DNA of 64,000 nt from an uncultured Holophagaceae bacterium (lineage in GTDB: Bacteria > Acidobacteriota > Holophagae > Holophagales > Holophagaceae), in contig CAIZZF010000026.1 of NCBI GenBank assembly GCA_903937385.1, positions 248,001-312,000 on the forward strand. The letters run 5' to 3'. This document shows positions 1 through 9,333 of this stretch, piece by piece (the stretch's first letter is position 1; every line of letters starts with the position of its first letter). Below the pieces are notes generated by a model, which worked only from the letters and a program-made list of their open reading frames with translations, was not told the origin of the DNA and searched no databases. Position numbers and translations under genes: made by a program.

Positions 1-1180
<1,180 letters not shown>

Positions 1181-1258
1181 ACACAGAACTCCGGGGGGGG
1201 TCGCGCCTACATGGTAGTTAGTTCTCGCCAGCCCTTCCAGCACAAGGATTAGGCAAAC

Positions 1259-1957
1259 CTAGGATTTTTCCGGGTCATGCACCCGATTCACCACGACCCT
1301 TGCTGCCCGCAGGAGCTGGCCCCGGAGGTTGTAGCCCCCCTCGAAGATGGCCGCCACCGAGCCATCCGGCAGGTTGGGATCGGTGAAGGTGGTGAGTGCC
1401 TCGGCGTTCAGGGCGTCGAAGGGATCCCCGACCTGCAGCGCCAGTGGCTCGACATTCAGGCGGCGGAGGGCCTCGAGAAACTGCTTCCGGATCAGCTCCA
1501 CCCCGGCACGGAAGGATTCCACGTCCTGGTAGCTGGCCCCGAGGCTGCGCTCGAAATTGTCCAGCATCGGCAGCATCTCCAGCAGGATCTTCCGCTCGGA
1601 CTGGTCCACCGCGAGAGCTATGTCCCGCTGGGCCCGGTTGCGAAAGTTGTTGAAGTCCGCCGCCAGCCGCCGCTGGTGGTCCATCAGCTCGGCCTCACGC
1701 CGAAGCAGGTCCTCCATCTGCCGCTCGGCCTCATTCAGGGCCGACTCCAGGTCGACCTTGCCGCCGGAGCCGCGCACGGGCTCGACCTCATCAAACGCTG
1801 GCACCACCTGAGTGTGGTAACCCGAGGCCACCTCGTCGGCCACCGCCTGGAGGTCCCCCTCCAGACTTTCGTCCAAAGTGAGATCGACCAAATCCTCAGA
1901 CTCGGCCAAAGGTGGAATGGATTCAGGCTCAGGAGCGGCAGGATGATCAGTAGGCAT
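1259..1957 (-). CDS. grpE: Nucleotide exchange factor GrpE
   Basis: Releases ADP from DnaK. The 232-residue protein has an acidic, low-complexity N-terminus (residues about 1-80), a long charged helix with heptad-like spacing around NEAERQMEDLLRREAELMDH, and the C-terminal GrpE wing signature ending in GGYNLRGQLLRAARVVV. The track ORF starts 32 codons earlier, but those codons overlap the end of hrcA and read as non-GrpE sequence, so ATG at 1957 (MPTDHPAAPE) is preferred. No Shine-Dalgarno is obvious. A TATACT hexamer ends 6 bases before this ATG, which would place a transcript start on or next to the start codon. It lies between hrcA and dnaK. Confidence 0.93.
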   Translation of the reverse strand: MPTDHPAAPEPESIPPLAESEDLVDLTLDESLEGDLQAVADEVASGYHTQVVPAFDEVEPVRGSGGKVDLESALNEAERQMEDLLRREAELMDHQRRLAADFNNFRNRAQRDIALAVDQSERKILLEMLPMLDNFERSLGASYQDVESFRAGVELIRKQFLEALRRLNVEPLALQVGDPFDALNAEALTTFTDPNLPDGSVAAIFEGGYNLRGQLLRAARVVVNRVHDPEKS

Positions 1958-2013
1958 CGCAAAAGTATAGTCCGGTCGGGCCAGCGGGGGGAAATCCGGG
2001 GTTAGCCCGGACC

Positions 2014-3063
2014 TCAGACCGAGTCCTGCCGCCGCTGGACCTGCCGGGTCCACCAGCGCAGGCCGCCCATGACCCGGCCATAGTCCATGCGCAGGGGACC
2101 CACCAGGGCGAAGGTGACATAGCCTGCCGGTCCCAGGGCCACGGTGCTCACGGCGGTGGCCAGGGGCCAGGCGTCCAGGTAGGGGTTCTCGGTGCCGAGC
2201 AGCAGCTGGACATCCTCGGAGGCCCGGTCCGCGAAGGCGTTCAGCAGCCGGGCCAGGCGGCCGTGCTCCTCGAAAGCGGCGACGAGGGCGCGGAACCGCG
2301 GCACGTCATCGAACTCCGGGAGGCCGCCAAGGCGGCCCAGGCCCGACACCAGGACCCGGGCATCGGCCCCGCCTGGATCCTCGGGCCAGCGCTCAGCCAG
2401 CTCCTGGAGGCGGCGGCAGAGGGACTCGCCCTCCTGCACCCCAACCCGCAGGGCCTCGAGCAGCCGGGCGCGCATCTCCGCAAGGGTCAGGCCGGAGAAG
2501 TGGGCCGTGGCATAGTTCCCCAGCTCCGTCAGAACGATCTGGGAGAGGTTCCAGGGATTCTCCATGAGCCGGTGCTCCACCTCGCCCAGGCTGCCCACCC
2601 ACACCGCCACGAAGCGACCGGGACCTACCGGCACGAACTCCATGCGCACCAGTCGGCTCTGGGTGAGCGGCAGGGGCAGCGCCACACAGACACCCCCCAT
2701 GACTTCCGCCAGGGTGCGGCTGGCGTGGCGGGCCCAGGACTCCGGATCCAGCTCCAGGCCATCCAGGGCCGCGGACAGGCGGCCTTCGACCTCGTGCCCC
2801 GGGGGCAGCGCCCGGAGCCAGCGGTCCACGTAATAGCGGTAGGCCAGCTCCGTGGGCACCCGGCCGGAGGAGGTGTGGGGCTGGGCCACCAGGGATTCCT
2901 CCTCCAGGTCGGAGAGCACGCTGCGGATCGTGGCGCTGGAGAGGGTCTCGGGATACCGCTTGGCCAGCAGCCGCGACCCCACAGGCTCCCCCGCCTCGAG
3001 GTAGGTCTCGATGAGGGTGCGCAATACGGACTCGCCGCGGGGGTTGAGGTTGGGTCGGGACAT
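2014..3063 (-). CDS. hrcA: Heat-inducible transcription repressor HrcA
   Basis: Represses heat-shock operons by binding CIRCE operators. The 349-residue protein has the N-terminal winged helix (TLIETYLEAGEPVGSRLLAK, then LSSATIRSVLSDLEEESLV and the wing TSSGRVPTELAYRYYVD), followed by the GAF-like dimerisation region and a C-terminal segment with ALGPAGYVTFALVGPLRMDYGRV, all as expected for the family. ATG at 3063 gives the standard N-terminus. A TATAGT hexamer about 20 bases upstream could be a -10 box. It is 35 bp downstream of prfA and first in hrcA-grpE-dnaK. A repressor gene at the head of its own heat-shock operon is the usual arrangement, yet no CIRCE element was found in front of it. 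Confidence 0.95.
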   Translation of the reverse strand: MSRPNLNPRGESVLRTLIETYLEAGEPVGSRLLAKRYPETLSSATIRSVLSDLEEESLVAQPHTSSGRVPTELAYRYYVDRWLRALPPGHEVEGRLSAALDGLELDPESWARHASRTLAEVMGGVCVALPLPLTQSRLVRMEFVPVGPGRFVAVWVGSLGEVEHRLMENPWNLSQIVLTELGNYATAHFSGLTLAEMRARLLEALRVGVQEGESLCRRLQELAERWPEDPGGADARVLVSGLGRLGGLPEFDDVPRFRALVAAFEEHGRLARLLNAFADRASEDVQLLLGTENPYLDAWPLATAVSTVALGPAGYVTFALVGPLRMDYGRVMGGLRWWTRQVQRRQDSV

Positions 3064-3098
3064 GGGGGACTTCCCACCCCTACTATACGGCAGTCAGG

Positions 3099-4175
3099 TC
3101 AGGCCTCGAGGGCCTGCAGCCGCTCGGCCTCGAAGGCGGCGCGGAGGGGCTCGATGATGGGCTCGATGGCGCCGCCCATGAAGGCGTCGATCTGGTGGAG
3201 GGTGACGCCGATCCGGTGGTCCGTCACCCGGCCCTGGGGGAAGTTGTAGGTGCGGATCTTCTCGCTGCGGTCCCCGCTGCCCACCTGGGATTTGCGCATG
3301 GCCGAGTGCACCGCGTCGGCCTCGTCCTGGGCCTTCTGGAGCAGGCGGCTGCGGAGCACGGTCATGGCCTTGGCCATGTTCTTGAGTTGGCTGCGCTCGT
3401 CCTGGCACTGGACAACGGTATTGGTGGGTAGGTGGACGAGGCGCACCGCTGACTTGGTGGTGTTCACGCTCTGGCCGCCCTTGCCGCCGGAGCAGAAGGT
3501 ATCAATCCGCAGGTCGTTCGGATGGATGTCGACCCCATCCAGTTCCTCGGCCTCAGGCATGACGGCCACAGTGCAGGCGGAGGTGTGAATGCGGCCCTGG
3601 GTCTCGGTCTTCGGCACCCGCTGCACCCGGTGTACGCCGCTCTCGAAGCGGAAGAGGCTGTAGGCGCCCTCGCCCTGAATCTCCGCCGTGGCGTCCTTGA
3701 GTCCGCCGGCGTCGGCGTCGCTCTGGTCCAGCACCGAGACCTTGAAGCCCCGCCGCTCCGCGAACCGGAGGTACATGCGGAAGATCTCTCCCGCGAACAG
3801 AGCGGCTTCCTCGCCGCCAGTACCGGCGCGGACTTCCAGGATCACGTTCTTGGCGTCGGCGGGATCCTTGGGCACGAGCAGGCGGCGGATCTCGGTCTCG
3901 CCCTCGGCGATGGCCTGCTTCAGGTCGGGGATCTCCAGCTCGGCCAGCTCCCGGAAGTCGGCGTCCAGGGTCTTGTCCGCCAGGATGGCTTCGGCCTCCT
4001 CCAGCTGCCTGCGCCGGCTGCGCTGGACCTGGAAGGCCAGCACCACGGGCTCCAGCTCCGCCCGGAGCTTGCTCAGCTCCCGCAGGCGCTTGGGGTCCGA
4101 GACCACGGCGGGATCCTGCAGCTGCGCCTCCACTTCCTGGAAGCGGGCTTCGACGGCGGCAAGCTGATCGAGCAT
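3099..4175 (-). CDS. prfA: Peptide chain release factor 1
   Basis: Terminates translation at UAA and UAG in the ribosomal A site. The 358-residue protein has the RF1-type codon-recognition tripeptide PxT (VPKTETQGRIHTSA) rather than the SPF of RF2, and the catalytic GGQ in SGGKGGQSVNTTKSAVR. N-terminal coiled-coil domain 1 (LDQLAAVEARFQEVEAQL) starts at ATG 4175. The track start 15 codons upstream adds non-family sequence that runs towards the rpmE terminator. It lies between rpmE and hrcA on the same strand. The intrinsic terminator behind rpmE suggests prfA has its own promoter or is reached by read-through. Confidence 0.96.
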   Translation of the reverse strand: MLDQLAAVEARFQEVEAQLQDPAVVSDPKRLRELSKLRAELEPVVLAFQVQRSRRRQLEEAEAILADKTLDADFRELAELEIPDLKQAIAEGETEIRRLLVPKDPADAKNVILEVRAGTGGEEAALFAGEIFRMYLRFAERRGFKVSVLDQSDADAGGLKDATAEIQGEGAYSLFRFESGVHRVQRVPKTETQGRIHTSACTVAVMPEAEELDGVDIHPNDLRIDTFCSGGKGGQSVNTTKSAVRLVHLPTNTVVQCQDERSQLKNMAKAMTVLRSRLLQKAQDEADAVHSAMRKSQVGSGDRSEKIRTYNFPQGRVTDHRIGVTLHQIDAFMGGAIEPIIEPLRAAFEAERLQALEA

Positions 4176-4220
4176 GGGGGCTCCGGCGTGGTCAGGTGGG
4201 GGCTGAGGGAGCGCAAACAA

Positions 4221-4252
4221 AAAGGACGGGCCGATTGCTCGGCCCGTCCTTT
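4221..4252 (-). terminator. Intrinsic terminator downstream of rpmE
   Basis: A perfect 14-bp stem (AAAGGACGGGCCGA pairing with TCGGCCCGTCCTTT) with the 4-base loop TTGC. On the minus strand it is followed by TTTTTGTTTGCGC. It sits 12 bases past the rpmE stop and 45 bases before the prfA start. Confidence 0.88.
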
Positions 4253-4264
4253 GGAATGTCGCAG

Positions 4265-4525
4265 CTAGGCTTCGGTCGGAGCCTGGGCTTCAACGGCCAC
4301 GGGGGCCTCGACGGCCGCGGGGACTTCCTTCTTGGCATATTTCCGGTTGAACTTCTCAACCCGGCCTTCAGCGTCCATCAGACGCTGCTTGCCCGTGTAG
4401 AACGGGTGGCAGGAGGAGCAGACTTCCACGCGGAGTTCCTTTTTCGTGGAGCGGGTCTCGAACTCGACGCCACAGGCGCAGTGCACCTTCACGTCGTGGA
4501 GAACGGGGTGAAGTTTCTCTTTCAT
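4265..4525 (-). CDS. rpmE: 50S ribosomal protein L31
   Basis: Large-subunit ribosomal protein of 86 residues. [19 protein letters not shown] and [19 protein letters not shown] are the L31 signatures. Two CxxC-like pairs (HCACG and CSSC) make it the zinc-binding C+ type. The chosen start at 4525 has AGGAGG six bases upstream. The longer track ORF adds 21 codons of unrelated sequence. The last roughly 18 residues ([17 protein letters not shown]) form an Ala/Glu/Val-rich tail beyond the usual L31 end, probably disordered. A strong intrinsic terminator follows. Confidence 0.96.
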   Translation of the reverse strand: MKEKLHPVLHDVKVHCACGVEFETRSTKKELRVEVCSSCHPFYTGKQRLMDAEGRVEKFNRKYAKKEVPAAVEAPVAVEAQAPTEA

Positions 4526-4652
4526 GTCTTCCTCCTGGGACCGACCGGATGCCCCCGGAAATGGGGTATCTGCACGCGGCTTGTCCACGCAAGAGGACCA
4601 GTCTACCGTCGGAAGGCTTCCAGCTCAAGGGGGATTCCCGGAAACCAGGCGC

Positions 4653-5411
4653 TCAGGCCTGTTCCTGGGGCGTCAGGACCCGCCGCTCGGCCAGGAGCCG
4701 ACGGAAGCGGGAGGCCACCATGACGCTCAGCAGGATGGTCGCGTTGAAGCTCAGCTCCAGCGGCACCTTCCACCAGGCAAAGCGGATCCGGCCCAGGACC
4801 ACGGTCTCGAGGAAGAACATGAAGGCGGTGAACGCCACGGGCTCGAGGAGGGTCTGCCAGAGGGGGCGTTCCTGGCTGTGGCGCTCCAGCAGGTAACCGG
4901 TGAAGGCGCCATAGAGCAGCCGGGTCGGCCGGAACCCGTGGTGGGTGGTGAACCCCAGGGGAATGGCCAGCAGGGATGTGGTCAGCACCGCCACCGCCAT
5001 GCGGCCCCAGGACGGCAGCCGGAGCCAGTGCCGCCGGACCCAGAAGTAGCCGGCGCCCACGGCCAGGCCCTGCGAGGCGGCAAAGGCCAGGGCGATATAC
5101 CAGCGCCAGCCTTCGAACCACATGTGCCCGCCGGTGGCGATGCCGATAATCATGCCCGCCGCCAGGGCGGTGCCGCTGCGGTGGTTGGCGTCCTGGCCCT
5201 CCCCGCTGGCGATCTCCTCTCCCAGCAGGGTGGGATGCTCTTTCTCGGCCAGCATGGCGGCCATGGCCGATTCGGAGCTGATACCCCGGGCCTCGGCCTC
5301 ATCCAGGAGATGGGCCTGCAGTTCCCGGACCAGGTTCAGGCGACGCCGTCGCGTCAGGCCCTTGAGGCCTGAACCCACCTGGGCGAGATAGGCTTCCAGG
5401 GCCCGGGACAC
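4653..5411 (-). CDS. HAAS-domain membrane protein, PadR-associated
   Basis: Integral membrane protein of 252 residues. The first about 60 residues (MSRALEAYLAQVGSGLKGLT, RELQAHLLDEAEARGIS) resemble the cytoplasmic HAAS / permease-prefix helical domain found next to PadR regulators. Several hydrophobic segments follow (AAGMIIGIATGGHMW, IALAFAASQGLAVGAGYFW, RMAVAVLTTSLLAIPLGF and a last pair). It starts 9 bp after the padR stop and is the last gene of the exporter operon. PadR-HAAS pairs are known to work as signalling or regulatory units, so a role in sensing or tuning the adjacent ABC exporter is inferred. No enzymatic motif is visible. Confidence 0.7.
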   Translation of the reverse strand: MSRALEAYLAQVGSGLKGLTRRRRLNLVRELQAHLLDEAEARGISSESAMAAMLAEKEHPTLLGEEIASGEGQDANHRSGTALAAGMIIGIATGGHMWFEGWRWYIALAFAASQGLAVGAGYFWVRRHWLRLPSWGRMAVAVLTTSLLAIPLGFTTHHGFRPTRLLYGAFTGYLLERHSQERPLWQTLLEPVAFTAFMFFLETVVLGRIRFAWWKVPLELSFNATILLSVMVASRFRRLLAERRVLTPQEQA

Positions 5412-5420
5412 CGAATGGCC

Positions 5421-5747
5421 TCAGGCCTTGGGTTCGACGAAGGCCTGGACCATGTTCACGAACTGGTTCCATTCCTTTTTCTTGGCGGCCAGGAACGCCT
5501 GCCCCGCGGGCAGCAGGGAGTAGTAGCGGCGCTCCCGCCCGTTCTCCTGGGTCTCCCAGTAGGACGTGATGAACTCCGTGGCCTCCAGCTTGTGGAGAGC
5601 CGGGTATAGGGCCCCTTCTTTCAGGGTGTAGGTGCCGCCCGTGCGCTGCCGGACCGTCTCGATGATCTGGTAGCCGTACATCGGACCCTCGCAGAGCAGC
5701 GACAGCAGCAGCAGGGGCGTGCTGCCCTTGAGAAGTTCGCGGTCCAT
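5421..5747 (-). CDS. PadR family transcriptional regulator
   Basis: Small winged-helix repressor of 108 residues: MDRELLKGSTPLLLLSLLCE, then PMYGYQIIETVRQRTGGTY, KEGALYPALHKLEATEFITS and ENGRERRYYSLLPAGQAFLA, the full PadR pattern, with a short C-terminal helix (WNQFVNMVQAF) for dimerisation. ATG at 5747 has GGAGG upstream. The 52 extra codons in the track ORF run into the 74-bp repeats and are not coding. It lies downstream of the MacAB-like exporter genes and 9 bp upstream of the HAAS protein, so it probably controls this operon. The effector is unknown. Confidence 0.9.
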   Translation of the reverse strand: MDRELLKGSTPLLLLSLLCEGPMYGYQIIETVRQRTGGTYTLKEGALYPALHKLEATEFITSYWETQENGRERRYYSLLPAGQAFLAAKKKEWNQFVNMVQAFVEPKA

Positions 5748-5813
5748 GGGGCCTCCGGTCGAGGAAAAACCAGGCTCAGTGTGCATCGCAAAGCGATGGC
5801 AGTCAAGGCGAAG

Positions 5814-6035
5814 CCCAGCCGGGTGGCGAGGGGCGCTGCTACGGCAGCGCTCTGAGCCGGGCACCCGGCGGGCTGAGCATAACTGGGCCCAGCCGGGTGG
5901 CAAGGGGCGCTGCTACGGCAGCACTCTGAGCCGGGCACCCGGCGGGCTGAGCATAACTGGGCCCAGCCGGGTGGCAAGGGGCGCTGCTACGGCAGCGCTC
6001 TGAGCCGGGCACCCGGCGGGCGGAGCATAACGCCG
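5814..6035. repeat. Three tandem 74-bp GC-rich hairpin repeats
   Basis: Units begin with CCCAGCCGGGTGGC at 5814, 5888 and 5962, a strict 74-bp period; the third unit is cut short. Each unit holds an inner hairpin GCGCTGC-TACG-GCAGCGC (one base changed in unit 2) and an outer inverted pair GCCGGGTG/CACCCGGC. The array fills the gap between the second permease gene and padR, so it would be transcribed in the exporter mRNA. It may act as an attenuator or mRNA-stability element. Confidence 0.9.
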
Positions 6036-6037
6036 CC

Positions 6038-7267
6038 TCACCCGCCCTTCATGGCTTCGGTCAGTGGCAGGCGGCTGGCTCTCCATGCGGGCAGGAACCC
6101 ACCCACCAGCCCCATCACCAGGCTGAAGGCCAGGCCTTGGGCCATGAGGCCCGGCGTGATCGTGAAGGCGAAGCTCACGTCACTGAAGGTCTGCAAGCTC
6201 GTGGTGCCAGCCTGGATGCCATTGGCGAAGAGGGCCAGCCCCGACCCCAGCAGCCCCCCCACCAGGCAGAGGAAGACCGCCTCCCACTGGAAGCTGGCCA
6301 GAATCTCCCGCTGCCGGAACCCCAGGGCGCGCAGGGTCCCGATCTCCCGTGTGCGGCCGGCCACGGCAGCGTACATGGTGTTCATGGCGGCGAAGATGGC
6401 AGCCCCGGTGAGGATCAGGGTAATGAGGTTGCCCAGCACCTTCACCGGATCGCCGGCCTTGGTGAGCTCCTTGAAGTAGGCCTTCTCCGCCACCACCTCC
6501 AGCTTCAGGCGCTTGTCGTCGTCCACCGCCTGGGTGAAGGCCTCCATGCGGCTGGGATCCGCCAGGCGGACCAGGAGGGAGGAGTAGGACTCCCGGCGGA
6601 AGGCCTGCATCACGTCATTCACATCGGACCAGACCTCACTCTCGTAGCTGGAGGCACCCCCATCGAAGGTCCCGACGATCGCCCAATCCCGGCCCCCCAT
6701 GCGGACGCTGCCCCCCCGCTCCAGGCCGGGGAAGCGTCCGCGCATCTTCCGGGGCACCACCACCTCGCTCAGGCCGGGGCGGAACCAGCGGCCCTCCACC
6801 AGCTGCACCTGGGGTCGCATGCGCAGGCCGGTGGGCTCCAGGCCCCGCACGGTGACGTTGGTGTCAGTGCCATCGGCCACCGGGAACAGCTTGACCACCA
6901 CCACCTCGGCGCTGGCCAGGGGGCCCAGGTCATCCCGCTGCACCAGCGGATGGACCTTCAGGATCCGCATCCGATCCCGCTCGATGGTGCTGTTCAGCTC
7001 GTAGCGGGCATTGGGGCGCAACACCAGGGCCTGGTCCTCCCGACCGCTGCTGACGAAGGCCACCGACAGGCCCTGGGCCAGGCTGAGCACCACCACGAAG
7101 ATTCCCACCACCAGGGCGATGGCGGCGGCGGTGCTGAGGGTCGAGACCTTCCGCTGCCAGAGGGAGCGCAGGTTGTAGCTGAGGGGGATGGGATAGGCCA
7201 CCAGGGCCCAGACCAGCCAGAGCAGGTAGCCGACGAGCGGCAGGGCGAGGAGGCCGAGGAGGATCAT
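6038..7267 (-). CDS. ABC transporter permease, FtsX/MacB type (second)
   Basis: Inner-membrane permease of 409 residues. Hydrophobic helix at the N-terminus (MILLGLLALPLVGYLLWLVW), a second (AAIALVVGIFVVVLSLAQGL), then a roughly 200-residue periplasmic MacB-type domain, and the FtsX block of three C-terminal helices (LITLILTGAAIFAAMNTMYA, a middle pair, and GLAFSLVMGLVGGFLPAWRA). The conserved FtsX segment REIGTLRALGFRQREIL is present. ATG at 7267 overlaps the stop of the first permease as ATGA, indicating translational coupling. It would pair with the other permease as a heterodimer served by the ATPase at 8611. Confidence 0.88.
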   Translation of the reverse strand: MILLGLLALPLVGYLLWLVWALVAYPIPLSYNLRSLWQRKVSTLSTAAAIALVVGIFVVVLSLAQGLSVAFVSSGREDQALVLRPNARYELNSTIERDRMRILKVHPLVQRDDLGPLASAEVVVVKLFPVADGTDTNVTVRGLEPTGLRMRPQVQLVEGRWFRPGLSEVVVPRKMRGRFPGLERGGSVRMGGRDWAIVGTFDGGASSYESEVWSDVNDVMQAFRRESYSSLLVRLADPSRMEAFTQAVDDDKRLKLEVVAEKAYFKELTKAGDPVKVLGNLITLILTGAAIFAAMNTMYAAVAGRTREIGTLRALGFRQREILASFQWEAVFLCLVGGLLGSGLALFANGIQAGTTSLQTFSDVSFAFTITPGLMAQGLAFSLVMGLVGGFLPAWRASRLPLTEAMKGG

Positions 7268-8430
7268 CCCACGGACCTCAGGCCCTCGGTGATGGGGCGA
7301 CGGGTGGCGGCATAGGCCGGGATGAAGGTGGACAGGAGGCCCACCGCCAGGGCCCCCGCCAGGCACAGCAGGGCTGTGGCCGAGGCGATCTCGAAGTCGG
7401 CGAAGAACGGCATCACGGCACCCATGGCGCTGCGCACGCCCCCGGCGGCGGCCTGGGCCAGGAGGAGCCCCAGGGCGGCCCCCAGGCCCACCAGCAGGAC
7501 GCCCTCGGCCAGGAGCAGGCTCAGCACGCGGCTGGCGGAAAAGCCCATGGCCCTGAAGACGGCGATCTCGGCCCCGCGCTCCCGGATGGCGGTGCCCATG
7601 GTGTTGGCGGTGACGATGAGGATGGCCAGCACCACGGCGATGGTGATGCCCTGGATGATGGCCGAGATGTTGCCGAGCATCTTCACGAAGGCCAGGTTGA
7701 AGGCGCTCTCGGTCTCCGTGAGGGTCTCGTAGGCGCTGTTGGCGAAGTGGCGATCCACCCGCTCGATGAGCCGAGGGATGTCCTCGGGCCGGTGGACCCG
7801 CACCCAGAACGCCCCCGTCAGGCCCTTCATGCGGGGCACGCCCTCCTCCAGGACCTTGTAGTGGAAGTGGAGGACATTCTCATCGGAGGGCCGGGAGCTC
7901 TTGAAGATCAGGCGGATGGTAAGGCGGGGGTTGATGGGGAAGATGGTCCCCGTGAGGGGCACCACATCGCCCACCTTCCAGCCGTTCTTGAGGGCGAGGC
8001 TCTCTCCCACGATGCAGCCAGCGCCATCCCGCAGGTACTCCTTGACCTGAGCCTCGGTGATGTTCGCGAGGCCGAACTCCTCCCGGAAGGTCTGGAAGAT
8101 CGTGGTCTCGTCGCTGGCGAAGTTGGCGAAGAAGTTCCGGGGGTCCTGGTAGTAGCCCCCGAACCACTGGAGGGAACAAACGGTCTCCACCTCCGGCTGC
8201 TGGCGCAGGAAGGTCTCATAGCTGCGGGGCAGCATCTGGGTGATGCCGCTCTTGTGGCGCACGGCCAGGCGGCTCCCCGAGTTGGGGTTGTTGGTGATGG
8301 AGTCGAGCGTGGTGAGCAGGCTCTGCAGGACGGCCACCGTGAAGACGGACAGCACCAGGCTGCCCACGATGAGCAGGGTGCGCCGCCGGGAGCGAAGCAG
8401 ACTCTTCCAAATGAGGGCCAGCCAGCGCAT
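7264..8430 (-). CDS. ABC transporter permease, FtsX/MacB type (first)
   Basis: Inner-membrane permease of 388 residues. N-terminal helix (RTLLIVGSLVLSVFTVAVLQ), MacB-like periplasmic domain (residues about 40-230), then three helices in the FtsX domain including AIIQGITIAVVLAILIVTAN, the segment ERGAEIAVFRAMGFSASRVL and a last helix before FIPAYAATRRP. The start at 8430 has GGGGAG upstream. The 180 bp between it and the ATPase gene contains a duplicated ATPase tail and a hairpin element. The stop overlaps the second permease start. Confidence 0.88.
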   Translation of the reverse strand: MRWLALIWKSLLRSRRRTLLIVGSLVLSVFTVAVLQSLLTTLDSITNNPNSGSRLAVRHKSGITQMLPRSYETFLRQQPEVETVCSLQWFGGYYQDPRNFFANFASDETTIFQTFREEFGLANITEAQVKEYLRDGAGCIVGESLALKNGWKVGDVVPLTGTIFPINPRLTIRLIFKSSRPSDENVLHFHYKVLEEGVPRMKGLTGAFWVRVHRPEDIPRLIERVDRHFANSAYETLTETESAFNLAFVKMLGNISAIIQGITIAVVLAILIVTANTMGTAIRERGAEIAVFRAMGFSASRVLSLLLAEGVLLVGLGAALGLLLAQAAAGGVRSAMGAVMPFFADFEIASATALLCLAGALAVGLLSTFIPAYAATRRPITEGLRSVG

Positions 8431-8444
8431 CAGGTCTGCTCCCC

Positions 8445-8669
8445 GCTCACCGGTTCACCTCGACCGCCCGGTCCAGGACACCCTTCTCGAGGTGGATCTG
8501 GTGCCCTCCAGCTATCGCGCAGGACATCCAGTCCTGCGCTCCCACTCGCCCGCTGCGCGGGCTCCTGGAGCTGGAGCCTCCATGCGGGGCATGCGCGGCC
8601 CCTGACCGGCTCACCGGTTCACCTCGACCGCCCGGTCCAGCACGCCCTTCTCGAGGTGGATCTGGTGCC
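8445..8669. repeat. 61-bp direct repeats flanking a hairpin-rich 103-bp insert
   Basis: 8445-8505 and 8609-8669 match at 59 of 61 positions. The second copy is the real 3' end of the ATPase gene and its stop; the first lies in the spacer. Between them (8506-8608) is a GC-rich segment with a perfect 9-bp hairpin GCGCAGGAC-ATCCA-GTCCTGCGC (8517-8539), a GCCCGC-TGC-GCGGGC hairpin (8548-8562) and the tail GGAGCTGGAGCCTCC. It resembles the insert beside the tRNA at 12710-12796. Confidence 0.85.
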
Positions 8670-9333
8670 GCGCATGGTGGGCGGCTTTGGGGTCGTGGGT
8701 GACCATCACGATGGTCTTGCCCATGTCGGCGTTGAGGCGACCCATGAGACCTAGGACCTCCTCGGCGTTCTTGGCATCCAGGGCTCCCGTGGGCTCATCT
8801 GCCACCAGGATGTCGGGGTCCGTGACGATGGCCCGGGCGATGGCCACCCGCTGCTCCTGGCCGCCACTCAGCTGCCGGGGATAGTTCCACTGCTTGTCCG
8901 TGAGATTCACCAGTGCCAGCACCTCGGCCACCCGCTCCCGGCGGGCGCGGCGGCCCAGGCTCGTGAGCAGCAGGGGCAGCTCGACGTTCTCGAAGGCCGT
9001 GAGCACCGGCACCAGGTTGTAGTTCTGGAAGATGAACCCCACATGGGTATTCCGCCAGGCCGCCAGCTCGTCGTCATCCAGGTCGTTCAGCTCGTGCCCG
9101 CAGACCTCCAGGGTGCCGCCGGTGGGCCGGTCGATGCCCGCCACCAGATTGAGCAGAGTGGTCTTTCCCGAGCCCGAAGGCCCCATGAGGGCCACAAAGC
9201 TGCCCACAGGGATCTCCAGATCGATGCCCTGGAGCACGGGGATCTCGAGGGCCTCCCGCCAGTAACTCTTGGCGATGCCACGGAGGGTGATGATGGGCTC
9301 CCCTCCACCCAGGTCGAAGCGGTTGGCGTTCAT
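8611..9333 (-). CDS. ABC transporter ATP-binding protein, MacB/LolD type
   Basis: Cytoplasmic ATPase of 240 residues powering the two FtsX-type permeases. Walker [14 protein letters not shown]-loop [20 protein letters not shown], signature [15 protein letters not shown], Walker [14 protein letters not shown] and switch histidine MVTHD are all present. The MacB/LolD flavour is clear from the [17 protein letters not shown] segment. ATG at 9333 overlaps the adaptor stop as TGATG; the 43 additional codons in the track ORF lie inside the adaptor gene and are not used. Its last about 20 codons are duplicated downstream in the spacer before the permease gene. Confidence 0.93.
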   Translation of the reverse strand: MNANRFDLGGGEPIITLRGIAKSYWREALEIPVLQGIDLEIPVGSFVALMGPSGSGKTTLLNLVAGIDRPTGGTLEVCGHELNDLDDDELAAWRNTHVGFIFQNYNLVPVLTAFENVELPLLLTSLGRRARRERVAEVLALVNLTDKQWNYPRQLSGGQEQRVAIARAIVTDPDILVADEPTGALDAKNAEEVLGLMGRLNADMGKTIVMVTHDPKAAHHARHQIHLEKGVLDRAVEVNR

